Shown piece after piece: positions 43,323 to 53,488 of a stretch of DNA of 64,000 nt. The stretch spans positions 1-64,000 of the forward strand of contig JAHRHA010000008.1 in NCBI GenBank assembly GCA_020027875.1, in the 5' to 3' direction. Every line of letters starts with the position of its first letter. The stretch's first letter is position 1. Both the position numbers and the translations under genes were made by a program. Below the pieces are notes generated by a model, which saw only the letters and a program-made list of their open reading frames with translations, was not told the origin of the DNA and ran no database searches. Source of the DNA: Micromonosporaceae bacterium (GTDB lineage: Bacteria > Actinomycetota > Actinomycetes > Mycobacteriales > Micromonosporaceae).

Positions 43323-44804
43323 CTAGCCGCGGGCCGTACCCGCACCGAACAGGACCGCGATGCCGAGCACGCTGCGCGGCGCGTAAGGCTGTCGCCACAG
43401 CCCTCCGTGTGCCGCGGCGAAGGCCTCGTCCCTCCAAGGATGGTCCTCGGCCGGCCGTCCCGCGCAGAGGTCGTGCACGAGCAGCGCCGCCATGAGCGTG
43501 TTGCTCGTCGCCGGCTCGAACACCTCGATCCCGAATCGGTGCGCGCCGGCGAAGGCAGCGGCGAGCAGCCGGTTCTTGATCACGCTGCGCGTGCGGGTGG
43601 ATGGCGCCACCCGCAGCGACACTGGTGTGCCCTCGGCACGTGCCTGCGTGGCTCGCCACCGCTGCAGCCGTTTGGCGAGGGCGTAGTTGGGTCCCTGCTG
43701 TACAACGAGGCTGTCGTTGATGCCGGGGTCGGCGCCGGGTGGGTAGTTGCGGGCGAGCAGCCGTCCCCCGCTCACGATGCGCAACGGGCGCCGGATCCGG
43801 CCGATGCCCTCGTGGACGGCCCACCGACGAGTAGCCTCGGCCACCGCCTCGGCCGGGACCGCGAACACGTCCGTGGGCGTGGCTAGGAAGGCAAGCCCGA
43901 CGTCTGACCGCTGGTGCAGCAGGTGTGTCGTCAGCGCGTCCACCGCGGCCGTCACCCGTACGTGCAGTGCGCCGTCCGCGTACGCGTAATTGCCCAGCAC
44001 CAGCGGCCCGTCGAGGCCGGCCAACCAACCCGTGATCCGGTGCACGTCGTGGAGCAGATCCGCGCCCATGCCGGTGCCCGCGTCGAGGTCGTGCCGGGCG
44101 GACGCCACCGGCACGTGCAGGCGGCCGGCGTACCGCCGTGCGGTCCCGATCAGCCGCTGCCAGATCGCCGGTCGGGGCAGATCAACCGCTACCACCTCCG
44201 CACCCCACCGCAGCAACGCGGTCAGCGGACTCATCTCCGCGGCGGCGCCCAGCACCGCCACCCGGTGCCCAGCGAGCGTAAGCCACTGTGGATTGTCGAC
44301 GACGAGGCGGACAGCCTCGGCGCAGGACGGCTCCACGATTCCGTCCGCTACCCACATGTCCAGGCGACGCAGGAGGTGCGCGGCGCGCAGCCGTTCACCC
44401 TGGTACGGCAGCACGAGCTCCTCCTCGGCCGTACCGCCGCCGGTGACGATCGCGGTGGCGAGCGGAGCCGCCACCGGCAGGGCGGTCGCCTCGGCCAGCC
44501 CCATCTCGCCGTCCACAGTGGAGAACTTCATGCGCCCCTGCATCGAGGCCAAGCCGTCCCGGGCGATCGACACCGCAGCGTCGCGCGACAGCAGTCCGGC
44601 CTCGACCAGGCGACGGAAATGCACCCGGTACTCGCGCCGCCACGACGTCTCCGCCTCCGCGGCTCGGGACCCGACTGGGTCAACCGCGCGCATCGCGTCG
44701 GCCACGACGGCCCGGCCCAGCGCGGACGTGCTGCGGCCGGAGCCAGTCTGCGGGAAATTGACGCCCATCTCGGACTGACCGGCGGACGTGCGGTCTTTGA
44801 CCAT
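43323..44804 (-). CDS. conserved hypothetical protein with Rossmann-like segment
   Basis: A 493-residue soluble protein. The central stretch GHRVAVLGAAAEMSPLTALL then RWGAEVVAVDLPRP looks like a nucleotide-binding Rossmann turn with an acidic residue after the second strand. Other well-ordered parts are DGLASMQGRMKFSTVDGEMG and LVLGNYAYADGALHVRVTAA. The protein is of a kind I have seen annotated only as hypothetical in actinobacteria. It might be a dehydrogenase or methyltransferase relative. ATG 44804 is chosen; an in-frame start 15 codons upstream overlaps the VOC stop region. Confidence 0.6.
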   Translation of the reverse strand: MVKDRTSAGQSEMGVNFPQTGSGRSTSALGRAVVADAMRAVDPVGSRAAEAETSWRREYRVHFRRLVEAGLLSRDAAVSIARDGLASMQGRMKFSTVDGEMGLAEATALPVAAPLATAIVTGGGTAEEELVLPYQGERLRAAHLLRRLDMWVADGIVEPSCAEAVRLVVDNPQWLTLAGHRVAVLGAAAEMSPLTALLRWGAEVVAVDLPRPAIWQRLIGTARRYAGRLHVPVASARHDLDAGTGMGADLLHDVHRITGWLAGLDGPLVLGNYAYADGALHVRVTAAVDALTTHLLHQRSDVGLAFLATPTDVFAVPAEAVAEATRRWAVHEGIGRIRRPLRIVSGGRLLARNYPPGADPGINDSLVVQQGPNYALAKRLQRWRATQARAEGTPVSLRVAPSTRTRSVIKNRLLAAAFAGAHRFGIEVFEPATSNTLMAALLVHDLCAGRPAEDHPWRDEAFAAAHGGLWRQPYAPRSVLGIAVLFGAGTARG

Positions 44805-44845
44805 GGCTTGATCCTGCCAGACCCGTCCCGCGGGCATCGGTGCCG

Positions 44846-45265
44846 TCAACCGGACTCGCCGCGCCTGACCTCCTGTAGGACCCAGGTATTGCCATCGGGG
44901 TCGCTAAAGTCGGCGAACGAGTTGTAGTCGGTGTGCTCCGGATCCACGCCGGTCACCCACGTGCCCGACTCCATATGCCGGACCTCGCTCGCGTCCAGCC
45001 CGCGGCGGACGAGCTCGGCGCGTGCCGCGACGATGTCGGTCACGACCAGGTGCAGACCCCGGGAGGAGCCGGGTGCCGCGTCGGTAATGCCCGTCCCGAT
45101 GGCGATCGAGCACGCCGAGCCGGGCGGGTCGAGCTGCACGACCCGAAAGTCGTCACCGGCGCGGTGGTCGACGTGCACGTCGAAGCCGACCTGCTCGGTG
45201 TAGAAGGTCTTGGCTCGGTCTACGTCCGAGACGGGGATCAGCACGAGTTCGAGCTTCAGATCCAC
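44846..45265 (-). CDS. VOC-family (glyoxalase/dioxygenase-fold) protein
   Basis: A 139-residue single-domain vicinal-oxygen-chelate protein. It starts VDLKLELVLIPVSDVDRAKT, the standard first beta-alpha unit, and ends NSFADFSDPDGNTWVLQEV, with the metal-ligand Glu in the last strand. Members include glyoxalase, fosfomycin-resistance and dioxygenase-type enzymes; no closer call is possible. GTG 45265 follows GGAGGGAGA. It is 30 bases behind the DUF1761 gene and probably in the same operon. Confidence 0.88.
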   Translation of the reverse strand: MDLKLELVLIPVSDVDRAKTFYTEQVGFDVHVDHRAGDDFRVVQLDPPGSACSIAIGTGITDAAPGSSRGLHLVVTDIVAARAELVRRGLDASEVRHMESGTWVTGVDPEHTDYNSFADFSDPDGNTWVLQEVRRGESG

Positions 45266-45295
45266 GATGGAGTCTCCCTCCAATGATCGGCCGCC

Positions 45296-45724
45296 CTAGT
45301 TCCAGACTCCGATGATCGCCGACACGGCGACCAGGCCAACCACGTGGTAGCCAGCGGTGATCGCGGCATAGACCATCGGCTGCGGCTTCTTCGGGTCGAA
45401 GAAACTGGTCACGAAGCACACGGCCGCCGCGATTCCGATGCCCAGGACAACACCAAGAACCACGCCCTCGCCGAGGGTGTCGGTGCCCGTCGCCTCGGCC
45501 AGCGCAGCCGTCGCGATCGTCGAGATCAGGCAGGTGATCAGCGGCGCTATATACATGATCGCGTTCGATGTCCGCTCGTCCGGCGCCGGCTTCCAGCCCA
45601 TCGCCCGCATCCAGGCGTTGCCCAGGACGGGCTGCGCGAACCACAGTCCGCCGATTCCGAAGTAGACGACCGTGGCGACGAGCACGGCCAACCAGTTGAC
45701 GTCACCCAACACATCGAGGTTCAT
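45296..45724 (-). CDS. DUF1761 integral membrane protein
   Basis: A 142-residue protein with four transmembrane helices. NWLAVLVATVVYFGIGGLWF, a following GNAWMRAMGW, and the late PQPMVYAAITAGYHVVGLV are characteristic of DUF1761. Function unknown; the family is often found near VOC or SRPBCC proteins. It is the first gene of a likely two-gene operon with the VOC protein. Confidence 0.88.
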   Translation of the reverse strand: MNLDVLGDVNWLAVLVATVVYFGIGGLWFAQPVLGNAWMRAMGWKPAPDERTSNAIMYIAPLITCLISTIATAALAEATGTDTLGEGVVLGVVLGIGIAAAVCFVTSFFDPKKPQPMVYAAITAGYHVVGLVAVSAIIGVWN

Positions 45725-45773
45725 CCCGATATTATCGGCCGCGCCAGGTACTCATCCCCCCGCGACACGCTCG

Positions 45774-47231
45774 TCAGTCCCGTACGGGTGCCTCGAGAGT
45801 AAGTTCCCCCACTGGCACCTCGGCCGTCATCGGCAGCAGCACCCGGAATCGGGTGTCGCCCGGAGCCGAGGAAACCCTGATGTCGCCGTGGTGCTTTTCA
45901 ACGACAATGCGGTACGAAATGTCGAGTCCGAGACCCGTGCCCTCGCCGACAGGTTTGGTGGTGAAGAAGGGCTCGAAGATGCGGGAGCGGATCTCGGGGT
46001 CGATGCCGTGGCCAGTGTCGGCGATCTCGACGGCCAGGGCGTCGGCGTCGCGCATGGTCCGAACCGTCAGCGTGCCCGTCTCCCCCATGGCGGCGACGGC
46101 ATTATCGATGAGGTTAGTCCAGACCTGGTTGAGTTCGGCCGCGTACGCCGGAATGTTCGGCAGCGTCCGGTCGTACTCCGTGACGACCCGGACCCCCTTG
46201 GGTATCTTCGCGCTCAGCATTACCAGCGTGGCGTCGAGCAGGGTGTGCACATCCACATTCTGATGTGGAGTCCTATCCAGCTGGGAGTACTGCTTGGCTG
46301 CCGCGACGAGGCCCGAGATCCGGGTCACCGAGTCGTCGATCTCACCCATGAGCAGCTCGGTGTCGATGGTGTATGTGAGCCAGCGGACTGCCGGCTCGAG
46401 ATTGTCGGCACCTACCGACGAGTAGATCTGATCGAGCCAGGCCACGTCTACCCCACCGGCGACCAGGGTGCCGGCAAGGTCCCAGGCGCCCGCGAAGTCG
46501 TGCCCCTCGAGCCACTCGCCGATGGCATCCTCGGCATCACTGGCCTCCATCGGTGATAACGGCGCGGCCGAGGCCGCGCGCTTGACGGCCGCCTCCTGCA
46601 GCTCAACCAGCCCCTGCAGGCGGGTCCCGTCGATTCGACCGTCGGCGATCAGAGCGAGCTTGTGCCGCATGCCGGTGATGCGGTCGCGCAGGATCGACGT
46701 GGCGCGCACGGCGGCAGCGGCCGGGTTGTTCAGCTCATGCGTCAGTCCGGCCGAGAGCTGGCCAAGCGCGATCAGGCGCTGCCGCTCGCCGATGATCGTC
46801 TGGCTGTTGCGCATGCCGAAGAACAACCCCTCGAGCAGGTGCATCGCCATCGGGAACCACTCCCGCATGGCAACCGCGAACGCGCCGGCCGGCAGCACGA
46901 ACAGCTCGACGTCGGTGATGGCCCGCAGCGAGTTCGAATAGACCTGTGGCACCTGGTCGCCGAGGTAAGCCTGCATCGCTCCGGCGTAAACGCCTGGCTG
47001 GCTGGTCCGGCTGACCTCGAGGTCGTCGCCGTGAACGAGGCGGTTCAATGACACAGTGCCGGAGACCAAGACGTAGAAGGACGTCGCCGGTTCGCCTTCG
47101 ACGTAGATGTCAAGGCCACCGACCACCCGTTCCAAGGCGCCCTGGCTGGCGAGCCAATCGAGTTTCTCGGCGTCGAGGGACTCGAATAGGAACAGTTTCC
47201 GCAGATCGTCTGCGCCTAGCCGGTAAGTCAT
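45774..47231 (-). CDS. histidine kinase with N-terminal cyclic-nucleotide-binding domain
   Basis: A 485-residue cytoplasmic sensor kinase. Residues 10-130 form a cNMP-binding-like jelly roll (FLFESLDAEKLDWLASQGAL, YVLVSGTVSLNRLV), but the canonical phosphate-binding cassette is not clear. The phospho-acceptor is His165 in LSAGLTHELNNPAAAA. The ATPase domain has NLIDNAVAAM, DTGHGIDPEI and GTGLGLDISYRIV. No membrane segment is present. The gene overlaps the upstream response-regulator/flavoprotein stop by 4 bases (ATGA), so the two are made together. Confidence 0.93.
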   Translation of the reverse strand: MTYRLGADDLRKLFLFESLDAEKLDWLASQGALERVVGGLDIYVEGEPATSFYVLVSGTVSLNRLVHGDDLEVSRTSQPGVYAGAMQAYLGDQVPQVYSNSLRAITDVELFVLPAGAFAVAMREWFPMAMHLLEGLFFGMRNSQTIIGERQRLIALGQLSAGLTHELNNPAAAAVRATSILRDRITGMRHKLALIADGRIDGTRLQGLVELQEAAVKRAASAAPLSPMEASDAEDAIGEWLEGHDFAGAWDLAGTLVAGGVDVAWLDQIYSSVGADNLEPAVRWLTYTIDTELLMGEIDDSVTRISGLVAAAKQYSQLDRTPHQNVDVHTLLDATLVMLSAKIPKGVRVVTEYDRTLPNIPAYAAELNQVWTNLIDNAVAAMGETGTLTVRTMRDADALAVEIADTGHGIDPEIRSRIFEPFFTTKPVGEGTGLGLDISYRIVVEKHHGDIRVSSAPGDTRFRVLLPMTAEVPVGELTLEAPVRD

Positions 47232-48886
47232 GGCGACTCCAGGTAGCGGTGAACCAGGGACACGGCCATGGCGCCCTCACCCACGGCCGAGGCGACGCGT
47301 TTGACCGACTCGGCCCGCACATCTCCGGCTGCGAAGACGCCAGGAACGCTGGACTCGAGATGGTACGGGTCGCGCGAGAGTGACCATCCCGCCGGGCGTC
47401 GGCCCTCGACGAGCAGGTCCGGCCCCGTGAGTACGAAGCCACGGGCATCACGCGCGACGATCGAGCCGAGCCAGTCAGTGCGGGGCTCGGCGCCGATGAA
47501 CACGAACAGCCAGGACGTCTCGACCAGCCTCGACTCGCCGGTGCGCGTGTCGCGCAGTGTGAGCCGCTCCAGGTGTCCTTCGCCGCCACCCTCGGCCACC
47601 TCGGTAAATGGATGCACAGTGATCTTGTCCGCAGCGGCGATCTGGTCAACGAGGTACTGCGACATCGACCGGCGCAGGTCGTCACCCCGGATGAGGATGT
47701 TCACCCGGCGGGCGAACTTCGCGAAGTACACCGCCGACTGCCCGGCCGAGTTGGCGCCGCCGACGATGTAGATGTCAGCGCCTTCGCACGCCCGTGCCTC
47801 GGTCGCCGCCGACCCGTAGTACACGCCGCGGCTGGTCAACTCGGCGAGGCCCGGAGCCTCCATGCGCCGGTAGGTCACCCCAGTCGCCAGCACGGCGGTG
47901 TGCGCCGCGATCGTCGTACCGTCGCCGAACCGGACCAGCCGCGTGGCCCCGGCCGCGTCCAGGCCGACCACCTCGCGGGTGCTAAGCAGTTCGGCGCCGA
48001 ACTTGAGCGCCTGCCGCCGAGCGCGTTCGGTGAGTTGGGCCCCCGACACTCCGTCCGGGAACCCGAGGTAGTTCTCGATCCGCCTGCTCTGCCCGGCCTG
48101 GCCCCCGGTCGCCTCCCGCTCGACGAGCACCGTCCGCAGTCCTTCCGAGGCCGCGTAGACCGCGGCGCCGAGTCCGGCCGGGCCGGCACCGACCACCACG
48201 AGGTCGTAGAAGTCTGACGCGGGCGTCACCGACATGCCCACATTCGTCGCAAGGTCCAGCTCTGTCGGCATGACGAGCGCCTTGCCGTCCGCCGTCACCA
48301 CCAGCGGCAACTCTGCCTCGGTGACACCGGCGGCCGCGAGCAGCCGCTGACCGTCCGGCTCGTCGGACGCCAGCCAGCGGTACGGGACGAGGTTGCGGGC
48401 CAGAAAGTCCCGCGCCGCAAAGGACGGAGCAGACCACCGATGCCCGACGATGCGGGTCTCCGCGACCGCGCTATCGGGCGACGCCAGCCACGCCCCGAGC
48501 AGCTCGTCCATCACCGGATACAGGTGTTCCTCGGGCGGGTGCCACGGCTTGAGCAGGTAGTGGTCGAGGTCGACCACATTGATGGCGTCGATCGCCGCAT
48601 CCGTGTCGGCGTACGCGGTGAGCAGCACCCGGCGTGCCATCGGGAACAGGTCCATGGCGGCCTCGAGGAACTCGATGCCGTTCATCTGGGGCATGCGGTA
48701 GTCGGCCAGCAGGAGCGCGACCTGTTCTCCCCGGAGTTTGATCTCCTTCAGCGCCTGCAGCGCCTCGTCGCCGGAGTTCGCCCGGACGACTCGGTAGTGA
48801 TCGCCGTACTGCCGACGCACGTCCCGCGCGACGGCCCGAGAGACGGCGGGATCGTCGTCAACGGTCAGGATCGCGGGATTCGCCAT
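47228..48886 (-). CDS. response regulator fused to a thioredoxin-reductase-like flavoprotein
   Basis: A 552-residue fusion. Residues 1-130 are a receiver domain with phospho-acceptor Asp62 (LLLADYRMPQMNG) and the switch Lys in HYLLKPWHP. After a 100-residue linker comes a two-domain FAD/NADPH oxidoreductase: VVVGAGPAGLGAAVYAAS, GGQAGQSRRIENYLGFP, IYIVGGANSAGQSAVYFAKF and GVFAAGDVRAESVKR. The redox-active CxxC of true thioredoxin reductases is absent; its place reads AATEARACEG, with one Cys. A partner histidine kinase gene overlaps its end. Phosphorylation may control a redox activity or the reverse. Confidence 0.93.
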   Translation of the reverse strand: MANPAILTVDDDPAVSRAVARDVRRQYGDHYRVVRANSGDEALQALKEIKLRGEQVALLLADYRMPQMNGIEFLEAAMDLFPMARRVLLTAYADTDAAIDAINVVDLDHYLLKPWHPPEEHLYPVMDELLGAWLASPDSAVAETRIVGHRWSAPSFAARDFLARNLVPYRWLASDEPDGQRLLAAAGVTEAELPLVVTADGKALVMPTELDLATNVGMSVTPASDFYDLVVVGAGPAGLGAAVYAASEGLRTVLVEREATGGQAGQSRRIENYLGFPDGVSGAQLTERARRQALKFGAELLSTREVVGLDAAGATRLVRFGDGTTIAAHTAVLATGVTYRRMEAPGLAELTSRGVYYGSAATEARACEGADIYIVGGANSAGQSAVYFAKFARRVNILIRGDDLRRSMSQYLVDQIAAADKITVHPFTEVAEGGGEGHLERLTLRDTRTGESRLVETSWLFVFIGAEPRTDWLGSIVARDARGFVLTGPDLLVEGRRPAGWSLSRDPYHLESSVPGVFAAGDVRAESVKRVASAVGEGAMAVSLVHRYLESP

Positions 48887-48947
48887 CTAACCATCAAAGC
48901 ACGCGCGTCGGCGCGCGGCTCGCGGCCGACACTGAGGTAAACGTTTG

Positions 48948-48966
48948 TGAGTGAGCGGCTCACTCA
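48948..48966. promoter_or_regulatory. palindromic operator upstream of the ABC-exporter regulator
   Basis: TGAGTGAG (48948-48955), CGG, CTCACTCA (48959-48966): perfect 8-bp arms. It ends 15 bases before the TetR start, ideal for autorepression. GTAAACG lies just upstream and may contribute to a promoter. Confidence 0.7.
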
Positions 48967-48981
48967 GTTAGTCTTCACCAC

Positions 48982-49662
48982 ATGACTGGTCCGTTAGAGC
49001 CCAGCCGGACACCGACGGGCGACGTGGATTGCCGGCCCGGCACCGGCCGAGCCCGGCCCTTGCCCCCGGACGAGCGCAGGGCGACGCTCATCGCCGCCAC
49101 GCTGCCGCTGGTCGCCGAGCACGGGACGCGGGTGACCACCCGACAGATCGCCGACGCGGCCGGCGTCGCCGAAGGCACGATCTTCCGTGTCTTCACCGAC
49201 AAGGAGGAGCTGGTCCGGGCTGCCGTCGCCGCGGCACTGGACCCGAGCGCGATGCTGGAGGACCTGGACAGCGTCGACCCGGCCGCACCGCTGCGGGAGC
49301 GACTCCTGCGGATCACCGGGATCCTGCAACACCGGCTGATCAGCATCATCAACCTGCTCACCGCCGTCGGCCTGCACTCACCGCCTGAGGACCTCGCGGC
49401 ACATCGGGCCAAGGTACGTCCGACCAACAATTTGATCTACGAAGCGGTCGGACGCGTGCTGGAGCCGGACCGGCTCCGGTTCCGCTACCCGGTCCCGGAG
49501 GTGGCCCGCCTCCTGCGGCTGCTGACATTCTCCGGCTCACATCCCATGATCACCGACGGAGAGCTGCTCACCCCGGAGCAGATCGTCTCCGTCTTGTTGG
49601 ACGGAGTGCTCCGCCACACCACCGACCCTGCTGAGACCGGACTGGGGGACGACGGATGCTGA
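48982..49662 (+). CDS. TetR-family regulator of the ABC exporter operon
   Basis: A 226-residue TetR protein. The N-terminal 30 residues are a disordered Pro/Arg-rich tail. The HTH reads LIAATLPLVAEHGTRVTTRQ then IADAAGVAEGTIFRVFTDKE. No Shine-Dalgarno is seen before ATG 48982, so the message may be leaderless. Its 3' end overlaps the first exporter gene, and it heads a three-gene operon. The exporter's substrate is the likely inducer. Confidence 0.93.
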   Translation: MTGPLEPSRTPTGDVDCRPGTGRARPLPPDERRATLIAATLPLVAEHGTRVTTRQIADAAGVAEGTIFRVFTDKEELVRAAVAAALDPSAMLEDLDSVDPAAPLRERLLRITGILQHRLISIINLLTAVGLHSPPEDLAAHRAKVRPTNNLIYEAVGRVLEPDRLRFRYPVPEVARLLRLLTFSGSHPMITDGELLTPEQIVSVLLDGVLRHTTDPAETGLGDDGC

Positions 49663-51389
49663 TGCGACTGTTGCGGGCCTACCTCCGCCCGTACGCCCGC
49701 CCGCTCACGGCGGTAGTCCTGCTGCAACTGGTGGGCACTATGGCTTCGCTCTACCTGCCGAGCCTCAACGCCGACATCATCGACAAGGGCATCGCGCAGG
49801 GGGATACGGGCTACATCGTGCGGACCGGCGGATGGATGCTCCTCGTCACGGCGGTGCAGATCGCCTGCTCGATCGTCGCGGTTTACTTCGGCGCCCGCAC
49901 CGCGATGAGCTTCGGTCGGGACGTCCGTGCCGCGTTGTTTCGGCGGGTCGGCGAGTTCTCCGGCCGGGAGGTCGGACATTTCGGCGCCCCGTCCCTGATC
50001 ACGCGCAACACCAACGACGTCCAGCAGGTGCAGATGCTCGTTGTGCTGACCTGCACCATGCTGGTCGCCGCGCCAATCATGTGCTTCGGGGGCGTGATCA
50101 TGGCGCTGAGGGAGGACGTGGGACTCTCCTGGCTGATGCTCGTCAGCGTCCCGGTGCTCGTCGTGGCCATTGGCCTGATCATCAGGCGGATGGTGCCACA
50201 GTTCCGGTTGATGCAGACGCGCATCGACACGGTCAACCGCGTCCTCCGCGAGCAGATCGGCGGCGTCCGCGTGGTGCGGGCGTTCGTCCGCGAGCCCTTC
50301 GAGACGGACCGGTTCGGCACGGCCAACGCCGACCTCACCATGACCGCCCTGCGGGTAGGGCGGCTGATGGCGCTGATCTTCCCGATCGTGCTCCTGGTGC
50401 TTAACACGTCCAGTGTCGCCGTGCTGTGGTTCGGTGCTGCCCGGGTCGACGCCGGGCAGATCCAGATTGGCGCGCTGACCGCATTCCTCAACTACCTGCT
50501 GCAGATCCTGATGTCGGTGATGATGGCGACGTTCATGCTCATCATGGTGCCGCGCGCGGCAGTGTCGGCCGAGCGCATCATCGAGGTACTCGACACCGAG
50601 ACGTCGGTTACCCCACCCGTGCATCCGGTCACCGAGGTACGTGGTCAGGGCGAGCTGGAGCTGCGCAACGTCCAGTTCCAGTACCCAGGCGCGGCCGAGC
50701 CGGTCCTACACGACATCTCTTTCCACGCACCGGCGGGCAGGACGACCGCCATCATCGGCAGCACCGGGGCCGGTAAGACGACGCTGCTGTCCCTCGTGCC
50801 CCGACTGTTCGACGTCAGCGGCGGAGCGGTGCTCGTCGACGGCGTGGACGTACGAGAGCTCGACCCGGACCTGCTGTGGAGCCGGATCGGCATCGTGCCG
50901 CAGAAGCCGTACCTCTTCTCCGGCACAGTCGCCAGCAACCTGCGTTACGGCAACCCGGACGCCACCGACGACCAGCTCTGGGAGTACTTGGAGATCGCAC
51001 AGGCCCGAGACTTCGTCGAGGCGATGCCGGGCGGTCTCGACGCGCCCATCAGCCAGGGTGGGACGAACGTCTCCGGCGGCCAGCGCCAACGGCTTGCGAT
51101 CGCCCGCGCACTCGTACGCCGCCCGGAGATCTATCTGTTCGACGACTCGTTCTCCGCGCTCGATCTCGGCACCGACGCCCGGCTGCGCGCTGCGCTGCGC
51201 GCCATCACCGCCGACGCCGCAGTCGTCATCGTGGCCCAGCGAATATCTACCATCGTCGATGCAGATCAGATCATCGTGCTGGAAGGCGGCGCGATCGTCG
51301 GCGTGGGCCGGCACGCCGAGCTATTGGACAGCTGCCTCACGTATCGGGAGATCGTCGATTCGCAACTGACCGTGGGGGCAGCAGCGTGA
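49656..51389 (+). CDS. heterodimeric ABC exporter half 1 (degenerate Walker B)
   Basis: A 577-residue half-transporter with six N-terminal membrane helices and a C-terminal ATPase. Walker A is GSTGAGKTT and the signature is [15 protein letters not shown], both canonical. Walker B reads [12 protein letters not shown], where Asp stands for the catalytic Glu. That is the mark of the inactive-site partner in heterodimeric exporters such as BmrC/D or LmrC/D. ATG 49656 lies inside the TetR stop region; ATG 49662 is an alternative. It is followed by half 2 with a GTGA overlap. Confidence 0.93.
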   Translation: MLMRLLRAYLRPYARPLTAVVLLQLVGTMASLYLPSLNADIIDKGIAQGDTGYIVRTGGWMLLVTAVQIACSIVAVYFGARTAMSFGRDVRAALFRRVGEFSGREVGHFGAPSLITRNTNDVQQVQMLVVLTCTMLVAAPIMCFGGVIMALREDVGLSWLMLVSVPVLVVAIGLIIRRMVPQFRLMQTRIDTVNRVLREQIGGVRVVRAFVREPFETDRFGTANADLTMTALRVGRLMALIFPIVLLVLNTSSVAVLWFGAARVDAGQIQIGALTAFLNYLLQILMSVMMATFMLIMVPRAAVSAERIIEVLDTETSVTPPVHPVTEVRGQGELELRNVQFQYPGAAEPVLHDISFHAPAGRTTAIIGSTGAGKTTLLSLVPRLFDVSGGAVLVDGVDVRELDPDLLWSRIGIVPQKPYLFSGTVASNLRYGNPDATDDQLWEYLEIAQARDFVEAMPGGLDAPISQGGTNVSGGQRQRLAIARALVRRPEIYLFDDSFSALDLGTDARLRAALRAITADAAVVIVAQRISTIVDADQIIVLEGGAIVGVGRHAELLDSCLTYREIVDSQLTVGAAA

Positions 51390-53467
51390 GCGCGACAACT
51401 GAGCGAAGCGACAAACCCAACAATGCCGTGCCCGCTCGACTGCCGGCGGCTGGTGCGCGGGCGCGGGGCGGTGGCCCACCGTGGATGAGTGCCGGCATGC
51501 CGGCCGAGAAGTCGATGCGGTTCGGCCCTTCGGCCAAGCGGCTGATCGGCCGCCTGCAGCCGTACCGAACGCAGTTGGTCGTCGTCATCGCCCTCGCCGT
51601 GGTGAGTGTCGGGTTGGCCGTGATCGGGCCGAGGATTCTGGGGCGTGCCACCGACATCATCTTCACCGGCGTGATGGGCAAACGCATTCCGCAAGGACAG
51701 ACGCCAGATCAGGCCGTCGAGCTGGCCAGGAGAGCCGGGAACGACAGCCTCGCCGACATTCTGGCGCGGATGCACGTGGTACCCGGAATGGGCATCGACT
51801 TCACCGCGCTCGCGCGTGTCCTGACGCTGGCGTTGGCTGTGTACGTCGGCGCCAGTGCACTCGCCTGGCTGCAGGGCTACATGCTCAACGGCGTCGTCCA
51901 GAGCGCGATTCTGCGGCTGCGCGCAGATGTCGAGGACAAGCTCAACCGGTTGCCATTGCCGTACTTCGACCAGCAGCCTCGCGGGGAACTGCTCAGCCGG
52001 GTGACCAATGACATCGACAACATCGCGCAGAGCCTGCAGCAAACGCTGAGCCAGCTACTCACATCCCTGCTCACGGTCGTCGGCGTGCTCGTGATGATGG
52101 TATCGATCTCGCCGCTGTTGGCCGGCATCGCTCTGGTCGCCGTGCCGCTCTCAGTGGTGGTCACCCAGCAGATCGCCAAGCGTTCGCAGAAGCAGTTCGT
52201 CGCCCAGTGGACGCACACCGGGTCGTTGAACGCCCAGATCGAGGAAGCGTTCACCGGGCACGAGCTGGTCAAGGTGTTCGGGCGGCACCGGGAGGTCGAG
52301 GCGGCGTTCGCGGCGAAGAACGAGGAGCTGTTCAAAGCGAGCTTCGGGGCCCAGTTCGTCTCGGGCATCATCATGCCGTCGATGATGTTCATCGGGAACC
52401 TCAGCTATGTCGCGATCGCTGTGGTCGGCGGCCTACGGGTCGCGTCCGGCTCGATGAGCCTGGGTGACGTCCAAGCATTCATTCAGTACTCGCGGCAGTT
52501 CACCCAGCCGCTGACCCAGGTGGCGTCGATGGCGAACCTGTTGCAGTCTGGCGTCGCCTCGGCGGAGCGAGTGTTCGACCTCATCGACGCCGAGGAGCAG
52601 ACGCCCGAGCCGGCCGAGCCGGCCCGCGTCGCCGATCCTCGCGGACGAGTGGAGTTCGAGCATGTGTCGTTCCGATACCGCCCGGACCAGCCGTTGATCG
52701 ATGACCTCTCGCTGGTCGCCGAACCGGGGCACACCATTGCCATCGTGGGTCCCACCGGCGCTGGGAAGACCACCCTCGTCAACCTCATCATGCGGTTCTA
52801 CGAACTGGACGCGGGACGGATCACACTCGACGGAGTGGACATCACCACAATGCGCCGGGACGCGTTGCGCGGCGACATCGGCATGGTTCTCCAGGACACC
52901 TGGCTGTTCGGTGGCACGATCCGGGACAACATCGCCTACGGCAACCCCGGTGCGACTGAGGAGGAGATCCAGGCCGCTGCCCGCGCCACGTACGTGGACC
53001 GCTTCGTCCATAGCCTGCCGGACGGATATGGCACCGTCATCGACGAAGAGGGCAGCAACGTCAGTGCGGGCGAGAAACAGCTGATCACGATCGCCCGCGC
53101 GTTCCTGGCCGATCCGTCGCTACTGATCCTCGACGAGGCGACCAGCTCGGTGGACACCCGCACCGAGGTCCTACTGCAGCGGGCGATGGCTGCCCTGCGG
53201 TCGGATCGGACCAGCTTCGTGATCGCCCACCGGTTGTCCACAGTCCGCGACGCCGATCTCATCCTCGTAATGGAGGAGGGTCGGATCGTCGAGCAGGGTA
53301 CGCACGATGAACTGCTCGCCGCCGAGGGCGCCTACCACCGGCTGTACCACGCCCAGTTCTCCCAAGCCGTGGTCGAGGTGGACGACGAGAACAGCGGACG
53401 ACTCGTCGGCGCGATCCCGGGCGCCCGCGTCGGCGTCCATAGTGGAGTAAGTCATCGCCCGGAATAG
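51386..53467 (+). CDS. heterodimeric ABC exporter half 2 (catalytic Walker B)
   Basis: A 693-residue half-transporter. A hydrophilic tail of about 50 residues precedes six membrane helices with a longer first external loop (about 100-145). The ATPase has Walker [10 protein letters not shown] and Walker [13 protein letters not shown] with the catalytic Glu. Its signature is [15 protein letters not shown] instead of LSGGQ. A degenerate signature here plus a degenerate Walker B in half 1 build one dead and one live ATP site. Start GTG 51386 overlaps the previous stop. Drug or lipid export is likely. Confidence 0.93.
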   Translation: MSATTERSDKPNNAVPARLPAAGARARGGGPPWMSAGMPAEKSMRFGPSAKRLIGRLQPYRTQLVVVIALAVVSVGLAVIGPRILGRATDIIFTGVMGKRIPQGQTPDQAVELARRAGNDSLADILARMHVVPGMGIDFTALARVLTLALAVYVGASALAWLQGYMLNGVVQSAILRLRADVEDKLNRLPLPYFDQQPRGELLSRVTNDIDNIAQSLQQTLSQLLTSLLTVVGVLVMMVSISPLLAGIALVAVPLSVVVTQQIAKRSQKQFVAQWTHTGSLNAQIEEAFTGHELVKVFGRHREVEAAFAAKNEELFKASFGAQFVSGIIMPSMMFIGNLSYVAIAVVGGLRVASGSMSLGDVQAFIQYSRQFTQPLTQVASMANLLQSGVASAERVFDLIDAEEQTPEPAEPARVADPRGRVEFEHVSFRYRPDQPLIDDLSLVAEPGHTIAIVGPTGAGKTTLVNLIMRFYELDAGRITLDGVDITTMRRDALRGDIGMVLQDTWLFGGTIRDNIAYGNPGATEEEIQAAARATYVDRFVHSLPDGYGTVIDEEGSNVSAGEKQLITIARAFLADPSLLILDEATSSVDTRTEVLLQRAMAALRSDRTSFVIAHRLSTVRDADLILVMEEGRIVEQGTHDELLAAEGAYHRLYHAQFSQAVVEVDDENSGRLVGAIPGARVGVHSGVSHRPE

Positions 53468-53488
53468 AGCGGGCGGTGCGCACGAAGG

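Noticed and set aside
47228-48886. Calling the flavoprotein a true thioredoxin reductase
   Set aside because: The redox CxxC is missing, so only a thioredoxin-reductase-like fold is supported.
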